Origin: Pseudomonas lurida
Lineage (GTDB): Bacteria; Pseudomonadota; Gammaproteobacteria; Pseudomonadales; Pseudomonadaceae
Direction: 5' to 3'
Length of the DNA stretch: 64,000 bases
NCBI RefSeq assembly: GCF_002563895.1
Contig: NZ_PDJB01000001.1
Span: forward strand, 4,385,501 to 4,449,500
Under the pieces are notes generated by a model that was not told the DNA's origin, did not search any database, and worked only from the letters and a program-made list of their open reading frames with translations. A program made the position numbers and the translations under genes. Below, one piece after another: positions 44,763-54,790 of the stretch (its first letter is position 1; each line of letters starts with the position of its first letter).

Positions 44763-45758
44763 ATGAAAGCTTACGCCGTACCTTTCGAGAAGTTCGTCAA
44801 CCTGGCCGACGCCCGCCTGGGCACCAAAATCATCTCCGTTACCGATGACTGGTTCGCCGACGCCAACCGCCTGTTCCAGCCGACCCCGGCCGTGTGGAAG
44901 GAGGGCGTTTTCGATGACAACGGCAAGTGGATGGACGGCTGGGAGTCGCGCCGCAAGCGCTTCGAAGGCTACGACAGCGCAGTGATCCGCCTGGGCGTGC
45001 CGGGTTCGATCAAGGGCGTGGACATCGACACTTCATTCTTCACCGGCAACTTCCCACCGTCGGCGTCCCTGGAAGCCTGTTTCCTGGCTTCGGGCGAGCC
45101 GGATGACAACACCCAGTGGGTGGAAGTGCTGTCGGCCGTCGAGCTGCAAGGCAACAGCCACCACTACCACGAGATCAACAACGACCAGGCCTTCAGCCAT
45201 CTGCGCTTCAACATCTACCCGGATGGCGGCGTAGCCCGCCTGCGTGTGTACGGCGTGCCGTTCCGCGACTGGTCTTCGGTAGGCGACAACGAACAGGTCG
45301 ACCTGGCCGCCGCCTTGAACGGCGGGCGTGCCCTGGCGTGCTCCGATGAACACTTTGGCCGCATGAGCAACATCCTCAACCCAGGCCGTGGCATCAACAT
45401 GGGCGACGGCTGGGAAACCGCGCGTCGTCGTACGCCGGGCAATGACTGGGTGATCGTCGCCCTGGGCCATCCCGGCGAGATCGAGAAGATCATCGTCGAC
45501 ACCCTGCACTTCAAGGGCAACTACCCGGACACCTGCTCGATCCAGGGCGCGTTCGTGAAGGGCGGCACCGACAGCCAGATCGAAACCCAATCGCTGTTCT
45601 GGCGCGAACTGCTGCCGGCACAAAAGCTGGAAATGCACGCCGAACACACCTTCGCCGAGCAGATCAAGGCGCTGGGGCCGATTACCCACATCCGCCTGAA
45701 CGTGTTCCCGGACGGCGGTGTGAGCCGCCTGCGTGTGCTCGGTAAGGTCGCGAAATAA
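44763..45758 (+). CDS. alc: Allantoicase
   Basis: 331 residues. Hydrolyses allantoate to ureidoglycolate and urea. The two tandem jelly-roll domains are visible as repeated patterns: [11 protein letters not shown] and [20 protein letters not shown] in the first, [17 protein letters not shown] and [14 protein letters not shown] in the second, each ending in a [15 protein letters not shown] strand. AGACAAGAAG precedes the ATG, 81 bases after uraD. Confidence 0.95.
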   Translation: MKAYAVPFEKFVNLADARLGTKIISVTDDWFADANRLFQPTPAVWKEGVFDDNGKWMDGWESRRKRFEGYDSAVIRLGVPGSIKGVDIDTSFFTGNFPPSASLEACFLASGEPDDNTQWVEVLSAVELQGNSHHYHEINNDQAFSHLRFNIYPDGGVARLRVYGVPFRDWSSVGDNEQVDLAAALNGGRALACSDEHFGRMSNILNPGRGINMGDGWETARRRTPGNDWVIVALGHPGEIEKIIVDTLHFKGNYPDTCSIQGAFVKGGTDSQIETQSLFWRELLPAQKLEMHAEHTFAEQIKALGPITHIRLNVFPDGGVSRLRVLGKVAK

Positions 45759-45770
45759 GGGTGGGCCCAA

Positions 45771-45834
45771 TCGCGGGCACGCCCGGCTCCCACAGGGGTA
45801 TGCGGTCAAATGTGGAAGCCGGGCGTGCCCGCGA
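45771..45834. repeat. REP-type inverted repeat between alc and allA
   Basis: TCGCGGGCACGCCCGGCT and its reverse complement AGCCGGGCGTGCCCGCGA form long arms with a 25-base centre. It lies inside the operon and may set a difference in mRNA stability between alc and allA. Confidence 0.85.
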
Positions 45835-45882
45835 CAGCGGTAGACCAGACAACATCACATTCGAAAATTTAAGAAGACAGCC

Positions 45883-46386
45883 ATGCGCACACTGATGATC
45901 GAACCCCTGACCAAAGAAGCCTTCGCCCCTTTCGGAGACGTTATCGAAACCGATGGCAGCGATCACTTCATGATCAACAACGGGTCGACCATGCGCTTCC
46001 ACAAACTGGCGACGGTGGAAACCGCCCAGCCAGAGGACAACGCGATCATCAGCATCTTCCGCGCCGACGCGCTGGATATGCCGCTGACCGTGTGCATGCT
46101 GGAGAGACACCCGCTGGGCAGCCAGGCCTTCATTCCGCTGCTCGGCAACCCCTTTCTGATCGTGGTCGCGCCACTTGGCGATGAACCTGTATCGGGCTTG
46201 GTCCGCGCCTTCGTCACCAACGGCAGGCAGGGCATTAATTACCATCGCGGCGTCTGGCACCACCCGGTGCTGACGATCGAAAAGCGGGATGACTTCCTGG
46301 TGGTTGATCGCAGTGGCACAGGCAATAACTGCGATGAGCATTTTTTCAAAGAGGATGAGCGGTTGATCCTCGCCCCCCACCAATAA
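45883..46386 (+). CDS. allA: Ureidoglycolate lyase
   Basis: 167 residues. Splits ureidoglycolate to glyoxylate and urea, completing the route from urate. Cupin-like family signatures: LTKEAFAPFGDVIETDG near the start, LERHPLGSQAF, and the YHRGVWHHPVL segment with the catalytic His residues. Normal length; follows alc after a REP pair and precedes puuD by about 50 bases. Confidence 0.94.
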   Translation: MRTLMIEPLTKEAFAPFGDVIETDGSDHFMINNGSTMRFHKLATVETAQPEDNAIISIFRADALDMPLTVCMLERHPLGSQAFIPLLGNPFLIVVAPLGDEPVSGLVRAFVTNGRQGINYHRGVWHHPVLTIEKRDDFLVVDRSGTGNNCDEHFFKEDERLILAPHQ

Positions 46387-46437
46387 GAGAAGGTCTGATC
46401 ACCCGACAACAAGGGTGACAGGCGAGAGGTAAAGACT

Positions 46438-47742
46438 GTGGAAGCACATTTGATGGAATGGCTGAACCTGAGCGTGCGCTGGGTTCACATGATCACCGGC
46501 GTCGCGTGGATCGGCGCTTCTTTCTACTTCGTCTGGCTGGAAAACAACCTCAATCGCGTCAACCCCAGGAACGGCCTGGCCGGTGACTTGTGGGCGATCC
46601 ACGGTGGCGGTATCTACCACCTGGAAAAATACAAACTGGCTCCTCCGACCATGCCGGACAACCTGCACTGGTTCAAATGGGAGGCCTATTTCACCTGGAT
46701 GTCGGGCATTGCGCTGCTGTGCGTGGTGTTCTACTGGAACCCCACGCTGTACCTACTGGCCCCAGGCAGCAGCCTCAGTGGCCCGGAAGGCGTACTGCTG
46801 GGCATTGGCTCATTGTTCGCCGGCTGGTTCATCTACTCCTTCCTCTGCGACTCGGCCCTGGGCAAGCGCCCTGCCCTGCTCGGCTTGATCCTGTTCGTGC
46901 TGTTGATTGCCGCCGCGTACGGCTTCAGCAAAGTGTTCAGTGGCCGTGGCGCCTACCTGCACGTGGGTGCGGTGATTGGCACCATCATGGTGGGCAACGT
47001 GTTCCGCATCATCATGCCGGCGCAACGCGCGCTGGTCGCGGCGATCGCGGAGAACCGCACGCCGGACCCGGCGCTGCCGGCCAAAGGGCTGCTGCGTTCG
47101 CGTCACAACAACTACTTCACCTTGCCAGTGCTGTTCATCATGATCAGCAACCACTTCCCGAGCACCTACGGCAGCGAATACAACTGGCTGATCCTGGCCG
47201 GTATCGCGGTGGCGGCGGTGTTGGTGCGGCACTACTTCAACACGCGGCATAACAGCCAGAAGTATGCGTGGACCTTGCCGGTAGGCGCCTTGGCGATGAT
47301 TTGCCTGGCGTATGTGACCGGGCCAAAACCGATGTCGGCCGCACCGGAAGTGGCCAAGGCACCGGCAGCGATCGAGTACCAGCCATTGCCGGAAACGGCC
47401 TTGGGGGGTGGTTTGAAACCTGCCGCGCCTGCTGCCCCTGCCGAACCGGCTGCAGCACCCGCTGCGCCTGCCCAGGCGACGATTGATTTCGACAAAGTGC
47501 ACGGGGTCATCCAGGAACGCTGCGCCGTGTGCCACTCGGCCAAGCCCACCAGCCCACTGTTCAGCACCGCGCCGGCGGGGGTGATGTTCGATACCCCGGC
47601 GCAGATCCAGCAGCAGGCCGCGCGCATTCAGGCGCAGGCCGTGGCGAGCCAGATCATGCCGCTGGGCAACATCACCCAGATGACCCAGCAGGAGCGTGAT
47701 CTGATCGGCACCTGGATCAATCAGGGGGCCCGCACCAACTGA
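46438..47742 (+). CDS. puuD: Urate hydroxylase PuuD (membrane protein with cytochrome c domain)
   Basis: 434 residues. A GTG start at 46438 has GAGAGG seven bases upstream; an ATG 15 bases later is the alternative. PuuD oxidises urate to 5-hydroxyisourate and passes electrons to the respiratory chain. The N-terminal 290 residues form about eight membrane helices of the DUF989 type (WVHMITGVAWIGASFYFVWL), followed by a P/A-rich linker and a C-terminal class I cytochrome c domain with the haem motif CAVCH at residues 362-366. This is the oxidase used in bacteria lacking soluble uricase, and it supplies the first step of the operon pathway. Confidence 0.94.
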   Translation: MEAHLMEWLNLSVRWVHMITGVAWIGASFYFVWLENNLNRVNPRNGLAGDLWAIHGGGIYHLEKYKLAPPTMPDNLHWFKWEAYFTWMSGIALLCVVFYWNPTLYLLAPGSSLSGPEGVLLGIGSLFAGWFIYSFLCDSALGKRPALLGLILFVLLIAAAYGFSKVFSGRGAYLHVGAVIGTIMVGNVFRIIMPAQRALVAAIAENRTPDPALPAKGLLRSRHNNYFTLPVLFIMISNHFPSTYGSEYNWLILAGIAVAAVLVRHYFNTRHNSQKYAWTLPVGALAMICLAYVTGPKPMSAAPEVAKAPAAIEYQPLPETALGGGLKPAAPAAPAEPAAAPAAPAQATIDFDKVHGVIQERCAVCHSAKPTSPLFSTAPAGVMFDTPAQIQQQAARIQAQAVASQIMPLGNITQMTQQERDLIGTWINQGARTN

Positions 47743-47760
47743 CCGACTCACAGAGACCCA

Positions 47761-47850
47761 GAGTGGGCGCTGGCTTGCCTGCGATAGCGGTGTATCAGTC
47801 ACCCAGAAGGTTGGGTGACTCACCGTCATCGCAGGCAAGCCAGCGCTCAC
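47761..47850. repeat. REPIN, GCTGGCTTGCCTGCGAT class
   Basis: GCGCTGGCTTGCCTGCGAT and its reverse complement ATCGCAGGCAAGCCAGCGC flank an inner second inverted repeat (CACCCA/TGGGTG). It lies between puuD and the purine permease gene. Confidence 0.9.
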
Positions 47851-47939
47851 AACCAGGACTTTTAGCGTTTTGAAGATTGAGTTCCACCCGGCAATTGAAT
47901 GCCAAACAACACAAAAATAAAAAAGATCCGAGGTGTTGC

Positions 47940-49286
47940 ATGACCGAGTTAGTCGAACCGCAGATTCCTGCCGCGCCCGCCATGGTGCGGCTGCCCCTCT
48001 TGCAACTGATTCTGGTAGGCCTGCAACACGTCTTGCTGATGTACGGCGGCGCCGTCGCCGTGCCCCTGATTATTGGCCAGGCCGCAGGGCTGAGCCGGGA
48101 AGAAATCGCCTTCCTGATCAACGCCGACCTGCTGGTGGCCGGCATCGCCACCATGGTGCAGTCGTTCGGCATCGGCCCGGTGGGCATCCGTATGCCGGTG
48201 ATGATGGGCGCCAGTTTTGCCGCCGTCGGCAGCATGGTCGCCATGGCCGGCATGCCGGGCATCGGTTTGCAGGGGATCTTCGGCGCGACCATCGCTGCTG
48301 GGTTCTTCGGCATGCTGATCGCGCCATTCATGTCCAAGGTCGTGCGCTTTTTCCCGCCGCTGGTGACCGGCACGGTGATCACCGCGATCGGCCTGTCGCT
48401 GTTTCCGGTGGCCGTGAACTGGGCCGGGGGTGGCAGCGCCGCCGCGACCTTCGGCTCACCCATCTACCTGGCGATTGCCGCACTGGTACTGGCCACCATC
48501 CTGTTGATCAACCGCTTCATGCGCGGCTTCTGGGTGAACATCTCGGTGTTGATCGGCATGGGCCTGGGCTACGCCTTGTGCGGGGCGATCGGCATGGTCG
48601 ACCTCGGCGGCCTGGCCCAGGCGCCATGGGTGCAAGTGGTCACGCCGCTGCACTTCGGCATGCCCACCTTCGAGTTGGCGCCGATCCTGTCGATGTGCCT
48701 GGTGGTGGTGATCATCTTTGTCGAGTCCACTGGGATGTTCCTTGCGCTGGGCAAGATCACCGGCCAGGACGTCACGCCGAGGATGCTGCGCCGTGGCCTG
48801 TTGTGTGATGCCGGCGCGTCGTTCGTGGCGGGTTTCTTCAACACGTTTACCCACTCCTCGTTCGCCCAGAACATCGGCCTGGTGCAGATGACCGGCGTGC
48901 GTTGCCGCTCGGTGACGATCATGGCCGGGGCCTTCCTTATCGTCCTCAGCCTGCTGCCCAAGGCCGCCTACCTGGTGGCGTCGATACCGCCGGCGGTACT
49001 CGGGGGCGCGGCCATTGCGATGTTCGGCATGGTGGCAGCCACTGGGATCAAGATCCTCCAGGAAGCCGACATCGCCGACCGTCGCAACCAGTTGCTGGTG
49101 GCGGTGAGCATCGGCATGGGCCTGATCCCGGTGGTGCGTCCGGAGTTCTTCGCCCAGTTACCGCTGTGGATGAGCCCGATCACCCACAGCGGCATCGCCA
49201 TGGCCACCCTCAGCGCGTTGTCGCTGAATATCCTGTTCAACATTCTCGGTGGCGCTGAACGGCCTGCCGTTGCTCATACGCATTGA
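47940..49286 (+). CDS. NCS2 family permease, UraA/UapA type (urate/xanthine)
   Basis: 448 residues from the ATG at 47940 (GAGGTG upstream); the frame is open for 63 bases before it. About fourteen helices. QHVLLMYGGAVAVPLIIG and the substrate-site segments FVESTGMFLALG and NTFTHSSFAQNIGLVQMTG place it in the nucleobase-ascorbate (NAT) branch, which imports xanthine, urate or uracil. Its place after puuD suggests that urate or xanthine is the cargo. It complements the AzgA-type permease at 35126. Confidence 0.92.
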   Translation: MTELVEPQIPAAPAMVRLPLLQLILVGLQHVLLMYGGAVAVPLIIGQAAGLSREEIAFLINADLLVAGIATMVQSFGIGPVGIRMPVMMGASFAAVGSMVAMAGMPGIGLQGIFGATIAAGFFGMLIAPFMSKVVRFFPPLVTGTVITAIGLSLFPVAVNWAGGGSAAATFGSPIYLAIAALVLATILLINRFMRGFWVNISVLIGMGLGYALCGAIGMVDLGGLAQAPWVQVVTPLHFGMPTFELAPILSMCLVVVIIFVESTGMFLALGKITGQDVTPRMLRRGLLCDAGASFVAGFFNTFTHSSFAQNIGLVQMTGVRCRSVTIMAGAFLIVLSLLPKAAYLVASIPPAVLGGAAIAMFGMVAATGIKILQEADIADRRNQLLVAVSIGMGLIPVVRPEFFAQLPLWMSPITHSGIAMATLSALSLNILFNILGGAERPAVAHTH

Positions 49287-49722
49287 TTCCTTTGTTAGTA
49301 AAACAATAACAACAAACAGGGAACACCCACATGCACGCCATTCACCTGGGGCCGGCCACGAGCCGTGCCCCATTCTCGCCCCACGCGCTCTTTTACGGCG
49401 CACTTGAGCCCAGGCTTTGGAGCCAGTATTCTCCGCGCCCGCTCGAATCGACTCAAAAAAAAACAGCGAATGTAAAAGCTGACTGCAAGGCCAACTTATC
49501 CCGGCCTTATGTCTGCGGCCAAAGTGCGCAAACGTCCTCTGAATTCGACTGCATCCGATGCAGCCGACGGGGATTTTTTGGCTTTTTAAACACCTTGGCG
49601 CAGCTCTTGCTAAAAGCACTAAAGCTGACCGAACAGACGATTTTTGCAGCGAACCAAAAGGCGCCACACCAGAGCGCCTGCGTAGAAGAAAAACCATAAA
49701 ACTTTAACTCGGGAGCAACCGA
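49287..49722. other. Intergenic region before the porin gene
   Basis: 436 bases. It contains three small hairpins (AAGGCC/GGCCTT near 49487, CTGCATC/GATGCAG near 49549, GGCGC/GCGCC near 49660) but none with a T tract. A 122-codon open frame here is not convincing. It probably holds the terminator of the permease gene and the promoter of the porin. Confidence 0.5.
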
Positions 49723-50508
49723 ATGAAACCTATGTTCAAAGGCCTGATGCTGGCGGGATCCCTGCTGGCCGGTGGCCAAGCCGTGGCCGGTGACCTGTTG
49801 CAGTGGCAGAACAACAGCCTGACTTACTTGTGGGGCAAGAACTTCACCGTCAACCCGCAGATCCAGCAAACCGTCACGTTCGAACATGCCGATGCCTGGA
49901 AGTACGGCGACAACTTTTTCTTTCTCGACCGTATCTTCTATAACGGCAAGGAAGACGGCAACGTGGGTCCGAACACCTACTACGGCGAGTTCAGCCCACG
50001 TTTGTCGTTCGGCAAGATCCTGGACAAGGACCTGTCATTCGGCCCGATCAAGGATGTGTTGCTGGCACTCACTTACGAGTTCGGCGAAGGCGATAACGAG
50101 TCGTACCTGGTCGGCCCTGGTTTCGACTTGAACATCCCCGGTTTCGATTACTTCCAGCTGAACTTCTACCAGCGCCAGACCGAAGGCAATCGCCCGGGTG
50201 ACGGTGTGTGGCAGATCACCCCGGTATGGTCGTACACGATCCCGGTGGGCAACTCGAATATCCTGATCGACGGCTTCATGGACTGGGTGGTCGACAACGA
50301 CAAGAACGCCCGTGGTACTTACCACGCCAACCTGCACTTCAACCCGCAGGTCAAATATGACTTGGGCAAGGCGCTGCACTGGGGCGACAAGCAGTTGTAT
50401 GTGGGTTTTGAATACGACTACTGGAAGAACAAGTACGGCATCGAAGACTCCGGCGCGTTCAAGACCAACCAGGACACGGCGAGTTTCCTGGTCAAGTATC
50501 ACTTCTGA
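49723..50508 (+). CDS. Outer membrane nucleoside-specific channel protein (Tsx/OmpK family)
   Basis: 261 residues. A signal peptide is clear (MKPMFKGLMLAGSLLAGGQA, cleavage near AVA-GD). The mature protein alternates as expected for a beta-barrel and carries the Tsx/OmpK signatures NNSLTYLWGKNF, FEHADAWKYGDNFFFLD and a C-terminal LVKYHF. The final aromatic Phe is required for barrel assembly. It would let nucleosides or purine compounds cross the outer membrane, which fits the neighbouring purine genes. GGGAGCAACC is the ribosome site. Confidence 0.9.
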   Translation: MKPMFKGLMLAGSLLAGGQAVAGDLLQWQNNSLTYLWGKNFTVNPQIQQTVTFEHADAWKYGDNFFFLDRIFYNGKEDGNVGPNTYYGEFSPRLSFGKILDKDLSFGPIKDVLLALTYEFGEGDNESYLVGPGFDLNIPGFDYFQLNFYQRQTEGNRPGDGVWQITPVWSYTIPVGNSNILIDGFMDWVVDNDKNARGTYHANLHFNPQVKYDLGKALHWGDKQLYVGFEYDYWKNKYGIEDSGAFKTNQDTASFLVKYHF

Positions 50509-50525
50509 GTAAATACCGCGTAAGC

Positions 50526-50557
50526 CATGTGGGAGCGGGCGTGCTCGCTTCCACATT
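50526..50557. repeat. Single REP element
   Basis: CATGTGGGAGCGGGCGTGCT folds onto CGCTTCCACAT to form one hairpin between the convergent porin and patatin genes. It is the GGGAGCGGGC class as a monomer. Confidence 0.75.
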
Positions 50558-51687
50558 CAGTTCGGCGTCAATCCAAGGAACCTCGATAATTCCTCACGCT
50601 TGGCCAGCGCATCTTTGCGCCCCAGCTCGATCAATTCGCTGCAATACCCCGCCTCGAACAACAAGTAACTCAGCACCCCCGCCCCGCTCGTCTTGGTCGC
50701 CCCCGGCCCCCTCAAGAACAAACGCAATGCCGCTGGCAATTCCTGCCGATGCCGCGCCGCGATTTCGTCGATGGGTTGGCTCGGCGCAATCACCAGCACC
50801 TCCACCGCCGCCACCCCAGGCGCGGCATGGCTGAACTGGTTCAAGCGCTCCAGCAATTCGATATCGCCTTCAAGGCTGTCAATGAACGTGCTGTTGAGCA
50901 TGTGCCCACCGATCTGCGCCAGGGTTGGCTGCTGGCCGGTATAAGTGCGCTGCGTCGCCGGTTCGTTACCCCGCGGGTTGCCGCTGACACCGACCACCAG
51001 CACCCGGCTGGCCCCCAGGTGCAAGGCCGGGCTGATCGGCGCCGACTGCCGTACGGCACCATCGCCGAAATACTCTTGGTCGAGCTTCACCGGGGCAAAC
51101 AGCAAGGGGATCGCCGAACTGGCCAGCAGGTGTTCAACCGTCAGTTGGGTCGGAACGCCGATGCGACGATGGCGCAACCAGGCGTCGATGGTGCCGCCGC
51201 CCTGGTAGAAGGTCACCGCCTGCCCGGACTCATAGCCAAAGGCCGTGACTGCGACGGCGTGCAAGTGCTTTTGACGGATGGCTTCGTCAATGCCGTCCAG
51301 GTTCAAGCGCTCCTGCAGCAACTCGCGCAGCGGCGAGCTGTTCAGCAGTGCCACCGGCACTTGGGCGCCGAGGCCCAGCAGGCTGTGGATGAGAAAGCGG
51401 CCGGCCTGGCGAATCACCCCGGGCCAATCGCTGCGCAACACCAAGTGGCTGCGAAAGCCCTGCCAGAAGGCGGTGAGGCGTTGGATGGCCGCCGTGAAAT
51501 CCATCGCGCCACTGGCCAGGGTCACGGCGTTGATCGCGCCGGCCGACGTGCCGACGATCACGGGAAACGGATTGGGCGCCCCTGGCGGCAACAGCTCGGC
51601 AATCGCCGCCAATACCCCTACCTGATACGCCGCTCGCGCCCCGCCACCGGAAAGAATCAAGCCTGTAACCGGTTCAGCTGGGCGCAT
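50557..51687 (-). CDS. Patatin-like phospholipase
   Basis: 376 residues. Patatin fold with the oxyanion-hole sequence SGGGARAAYQVG, the nucleophile serine in VGTSAGAIN and the catalytic Asp in YFGDGAVRQ. Likely cytoplasmic or inner-membrane-associated (RssA-like), with no signal peptide. Releases fatty acids from phospholipids; the physiological lipid is not known. GGAG precedes the ATG. It is separate from the lpxL-like gene upstream on the same strand by 32 bases and may share its transcript. Confidence 0.88.
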   Translation of the reverse strand: MRPAEPVTGLILSGGGARAAYQVGVLAAIAELLPPGAPNPFPVIVGTSAGAINAVTLASGAMDFTAAIQRLTAFWQGFRSHLVLRSDWPGVIRQAGRFLIHSLLGLGAQVPVALLNSSPLRELLQERLNLDGIDEAIRQKHLHAVAVTAFGYESGQAVTFYQGGGTIDAWLRHRRIGVPTQLTVEHLLASSAIPLLFAPVKLDQEYFGDGAVRQSAPISPALHLGASRVLVVGVSGNPRGNEPATQRTYTGQQPTLAQIGGHMLNSTFIDSLEGDIELLERLNQFSHAAPGVAAVEVLVIAPSQPIDEIAARHRQELPAALRLFLRGPGATKTSGAGVLSYLLFEAGYCSELIELGRKDALAKREELSRFLGLTPN

Positions 51688-51719
51688 TGCGTCACTCCAT
51701 GTGGGGAAAGTCGGTATTG

Positions 51720-52652
51720 TCAGCGGCGTTTTTCGTACAGCTTAGCTTCACCCGGTGGCCGGCTCTTGAAGCGGCGATGGGTCCACAGGTATTGCTCGGG
51801 GCATTCACGTACTGACGCTTCGACCCACTGGTTGATGCGCAGGCAGTCGACTTCATCGCTTTCACCGGGGAAGTCGGTCAAGGGCGGGTGGATCACCAGG
51901 CGGTAGCCACTGCCATCAGCCAGGCGCTCTTGGGTGAACGGCACCACCAGCGCCTTGCCCAGGCGGGCGAACTTGCTGGTCGCGGTCACAGTGGCAGCCT
52001 GGATGCCGAACAGCGGCACGAAGATACTTTGCTTGGCGCCGTAATCCTGGTCCGGTGCATACCAGATGGCGCGACCGGCGCGCAGCAGCTTGAGCATGCC
52101 GCGCACGTCTTCGCGCTCCACGGCGAGCGAATCGAGGTTATGACGTTCACGGCCACGGCGCTGGATGTAGTCGAACAGCGGGTTGCCGTGCTCGCGGTAC
52201 ATGCCATCAATGGTGTGCTTCTGCCCCAGCAGCGCTGCGCCGATTTCCAGGGTGGTGAAGTGCAGGGCCATGAGGATCACGCCCTTGCCATCCAACTGGG
52301 CCTGCTTGAGGTGTTCCAGGCCTTCGACGTGGGCCAGGCGTGCAAGGCGCTGGCGCGACCACCACCAGCTCATGGCCATTTCAAAGAACGCGATGCCGGT
52401 GGAGGCAAAGTTTTCCTTGAGCAGGTGCTTACGCTCTTTGGCAGATTTTTCCGGGAAGCACAGTTCCAGGTTTCGCGCGGCGATGCGGCGACGTTCGCCG
52501 GCCACACGGTACATACCCGCACCCAGCAGGCGACCAATGGTCAGCAGTGCACGGTACGGCAGTTGGGTGACCAGCCATAGCAGGCCGAGTCCCAGCCATA
52601 ACAGCCAAAAGCGCGGGTGAAAAAATACAGCTCGAAAACGCGGGCGATCCAT
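51720..52652 (-). CDS. Lipid A biosynthesis lauroyl acyltransferase (LpxL/HtrB type)
   Basis: 310 residues from the ATG at 52652, matching the conserved start MDRPRF; a longer frame begins 21 bases upstream. One N-terminal membrane helix ([14 protein letters not shown]) and the HX4D/E acyltransferase motif HFTTLE near residue 130. The [16 protein letters not shown] segment also fits the family. The enzyme adds a secondary acyl chain to lipid A on the inner face of the inner membrane. It lies divergent from minC with about 120 bases between. Confidence 0.88.
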   Translation of the reverse strand: MDRPRFRAVFFHPRFWLLWLGLGLLWLVTQLPYRALLTIGRLLGAGMYRVAGERRRIAARNLELCFPEKSAKERKHLLKENFASTGIAFFEMAMSWWWSRQRLARLAHVEGLEHLKQAQLDGKGVILMALHFTTLEIGAALLGQKHTIDGMYREHGNPLFDYIQRRGRERHNLDSLAVEREDVRGMLKLLRAGRAIWYAPDQDYGAKQSIFVPLFGIQAATVTATSKFARLGKALVVPFTQERLADGSGYRLVIHPPLTDFPGESDEVDCLRINQWVEASVRECPEQYLWTHRRFKSRPPGEAKLYEKRR

Positions 52653-52771
52653 TACAGATTCCGGTAAAGACAAGGGCCGCGCATTCTACAACGGTTCGAC
52701 TCGGCTTGCGGCCCGTGAGTGTTCTCGTTATAAGTCTCGACACTTTTCGTGACAAGCCGCTTTTGCCGACC

Positions 52772-53509
52772 ATGAGCCAAACCGAACCGCTAGACCAAGA
52801 TCCCGTGTTCCAGCTGAAAGGCAGCATGCTCGCCATCACCGTGCTGGAACTCGCCCGCAACGACCTCGACGCCCTGGACCGCCAGCTCGCCGCCAAGGTC
52901 GCCCTGGCGCCGAATTTCTTCAACAATGCCCCGCTGGTGCTGGCCCTGGACAAACTGCCCGCTGGCCAGGGCAGCATCGACCTGCCCGGCCTGATGCGCG
53001 TCTGCCGCTCCCATGGCCTGCGCACCCTGGCGATTCGCGCCAGCCGTATTGAAGACATCGCCGCCGCCATCGCCATTGAACTGCCAGTACTGCCACCGTC
53101 CGGCGCGCGCGAGCGTCCGCTGGAACCATTGGTCGGTGAAGAGAAGAAAAAACCGGAAAAACCGCCCGAGCCTGCGATCAAGCCTACAAAGATCATCACC
53201 TCGCCCGTACGCGGCGGACAGCAGATTTACGCCCAGGGTGGCGACCTTGTGGTGATCTCCTCGGTCAGTCCGGGGGCGGAACTTCTCGCCGATGGCAACA
53301 TCCATGTATACGGCCCGATGCGCGGACGTGCCCTCGCCGGCATCAAGGGTGATACCAAGGCCCGTATTTTTTGCCAGCAGTTGACCGCTGAGCTAGTGTC
53401 CATCGCAGGCCAGTACAAGGTTTCAGAAGATTTGCGCCGTGATCCGCTGTGGGGGGCTTCGGTGCAGGTCAACCTGTCGGGCGATGTGTTGAACATCATC
53501 CGTCTTTAA
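52772..53509 (+). CDS. minC: Septum site-determining protein MinC
   Basis: 245 residues from the ATG at 52772; an upstream in-frame start adds a non-conserved extension. MinC blocks FtsZ assembly away from midcell. The N-terminal FtsZ-inhibiting domain ([16 protein letters not shown]), a P/E/K-rich linker and the C-terminal beta-helix domain with the segments [17 protein letters not shown] and [13 protein letters not shown] are all present. First gene of minCDE, with a 199-base space to minD. Confidence 0.95.
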   Translation: MSQTEPLDQDPVFQLKGSMLAITVLELARNDLDALDRQLAAKVALAPNFFNNAPLVLALDKLPAGQGSIDLPGLMRVCRSHGLRTLAIRASRIEDIAAAIAIELPVLPPSGARERPLEPLVGEEKKKPEKPPEPAIKPTKIITSPVRGGQQIYAQGGDLVVISSVSPGAELLADGNIHVYGPMRGRALAGIKGDTKARIFCQQLTAELVSIAGQYKVSEDLRRDPLWGASVQVNLSGDVLNIIRL

Positions 53510-53708
53510 CGGATACTGCCGCATTTTCCAAGCATCTCTAGACTCTGATAGCACAGCGAAACCGGCAAGACTTGCGTAGGAATAATTGGAAGTGGCGTTT
53601 CTCCCTGGGAAACCCCATCTTTTTCCTACAAAGGCTGTCCGCCTGCAGCGAGTTCCAAGAGATGTTTTTCAGGGACCGAAAGTCCTTTTTCCTTAGGGGT
53701 GAAACACC

Positions 53709-54521
53709 TTGGCCAAGATTCTCGTGGTTACATCCGGCAAGGGTGGTGTGGGTAAGACCACCACCAGCGCCGCTATCGGTACCGGTCTCGCTCTGCGCGG
53801 CCACAAGACAGTTATCGTCGACTTCGACGTCGGCTTGCGTAACCTCGACCTGATCATGGGCTGCGAACGCCGCGTGGTGTATGACTTCGTCAACGTGGTC
53901 AACGGTGAAGCCAACCTGCAACAGGCCCTGATCAAGGACAAGCGCCTTGAGAACCTGTACGTACTGGCTGCCAGCCAGACCCGCGACAAAGACGCGCTGA
54001 CCAAGGAAGGCGTAGGCAAAGTCCTCGCCGAGCTGAAGGAAACCTTCGAATACGTGGTCTGCGACTCCCCGGCTGGTATCGAGACGGGTGCTCACCTGGC
54101 GATGTACTTCGCCGATGAAGCCATCGTGGTGACCAACCCGGAAGTCTCTTCCGTCCGCGACTCCGACCGCATGCTCGGCCTGCTCGCCAGCAAATCCAAG
54201 CGCGCCGAAGAAGGCCAGGACCCGATCAAGGAGCACCTGTTGCTCACCCGCTACAACCCTGAGCGCGTCAGCAATGGCGAAATGCTCGGCGTTGAAGACG
54301 TGAAGGAAATCCTCGCAGTGACCCTGCTGGGTGTTATTCCAGAATCCCAGGCCGTCCTGAAGGCTTCCAACCAGGGTGTTCCGGTGATTCTTGACGACCA
54401 GAGCGACGCCGGCCAGGCGTACAGCGATGCAGTCGATCGCTTGCTGGGCAAGACCGTGGAACATCGCTTCCTCGATGTTAAGAAGAAGGGATTCTTCGAG
54501 CGTATCTTTGGAGGCAACTAA
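53709..54521 (+). CDS. minD: Septum site-determining protein MinD
   Basis: 270 residues with a rare TTG start at 53709, read as MAKILVVTSGKGGVGKTTTS; AGGGGTG lies seven bases upstream. The deviant Walker A motif GKGGVGKTT, the segments VDFDVGLRNLDL and DSPAGIETG, and the C-terminal amphipathic membrane helix (KKKGFFERIFGG) are all visible. MinD ATP dimers recruit MinC to the membrane and are released by MinE. The minE ATG lies three bases after its stop codon. Confidence 0.97.
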   Translation: MAKILVVTSGKGGVGKTTTSAAIGTGLALRGHKTVIVDFDVGLRNLDLIMGCERRVVYDFVNVVNGEANLQQALIKDKRLENLYVLAASQTRDKDALTKEGVGKVLAELKETFEYVVCDSPAGIETGAHLAMYFADEAIVVTNPEVSSVRDSDRMLGLLASKSKRAEEGQDPIKEHLLLTRYNPERVSNGEMLGVEDVKEILAVTLLGVIPESQAVLKASNQGVPVILDDQSDAGQAYSDAVDRLLGKTVEHRFLDVKKKGFFERIFGGN

Positions 54522-54524
54522 ACA

Positions 54525-54779
54525 ATGAAATTTCTCGACTTCTTTCGCGCCAACAAAAAGCCAAGTACCGCGTCGGTAGCGAAAGAGCGTCTACAGATCA
54601 TCGTGGCGCACGAACGCGGCCAACGCAGCACGCCGGACTACCTGCCAGCCTTGCAGAAGGAACTGGTCGAGGTGATCCGCAAGTACGTCAATATCGGCAA
54701 CGATGACGTGCATGTCGCCCTGGAAAATGACGGCAGCTGCTCGATTCTGGAACTCAATATCACCCTGCCTGATCGTTGA
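54525..54779 (+). CDS. minE: Cell division topological specificity factor MinE
   Basis: 84 residues, normal length. [20 protein letters not shown] begins with the membrane-binding helix, then the MinD-interacting segment [14 protein letters not shown], then the beta-strand dimer domain ([13 protein letters not shown]). It stimulates MinD ATPase and drives pole-to-pole oscillation. Coupled to minD by a three-base gap. Confidence 0.97.
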   Translation: MKFLDFFRANKKPSTASVAKERLQIIVAHERGQRSTPDYLPALQKELVEVIRKYVNIGNDDVHVALENDGSCSILELNITLPDR

Positions 54780-54790
54780 TCGAAAAGGCG

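Noticed and set aside
49331..49699. A 122-codon plus-strand frame between the purine permease and the porin
   Set aside because: Composition is unlike neighbouring proteins, no domain or strong ribosome site, and it spans several hairpins; it is more likely untranslated.
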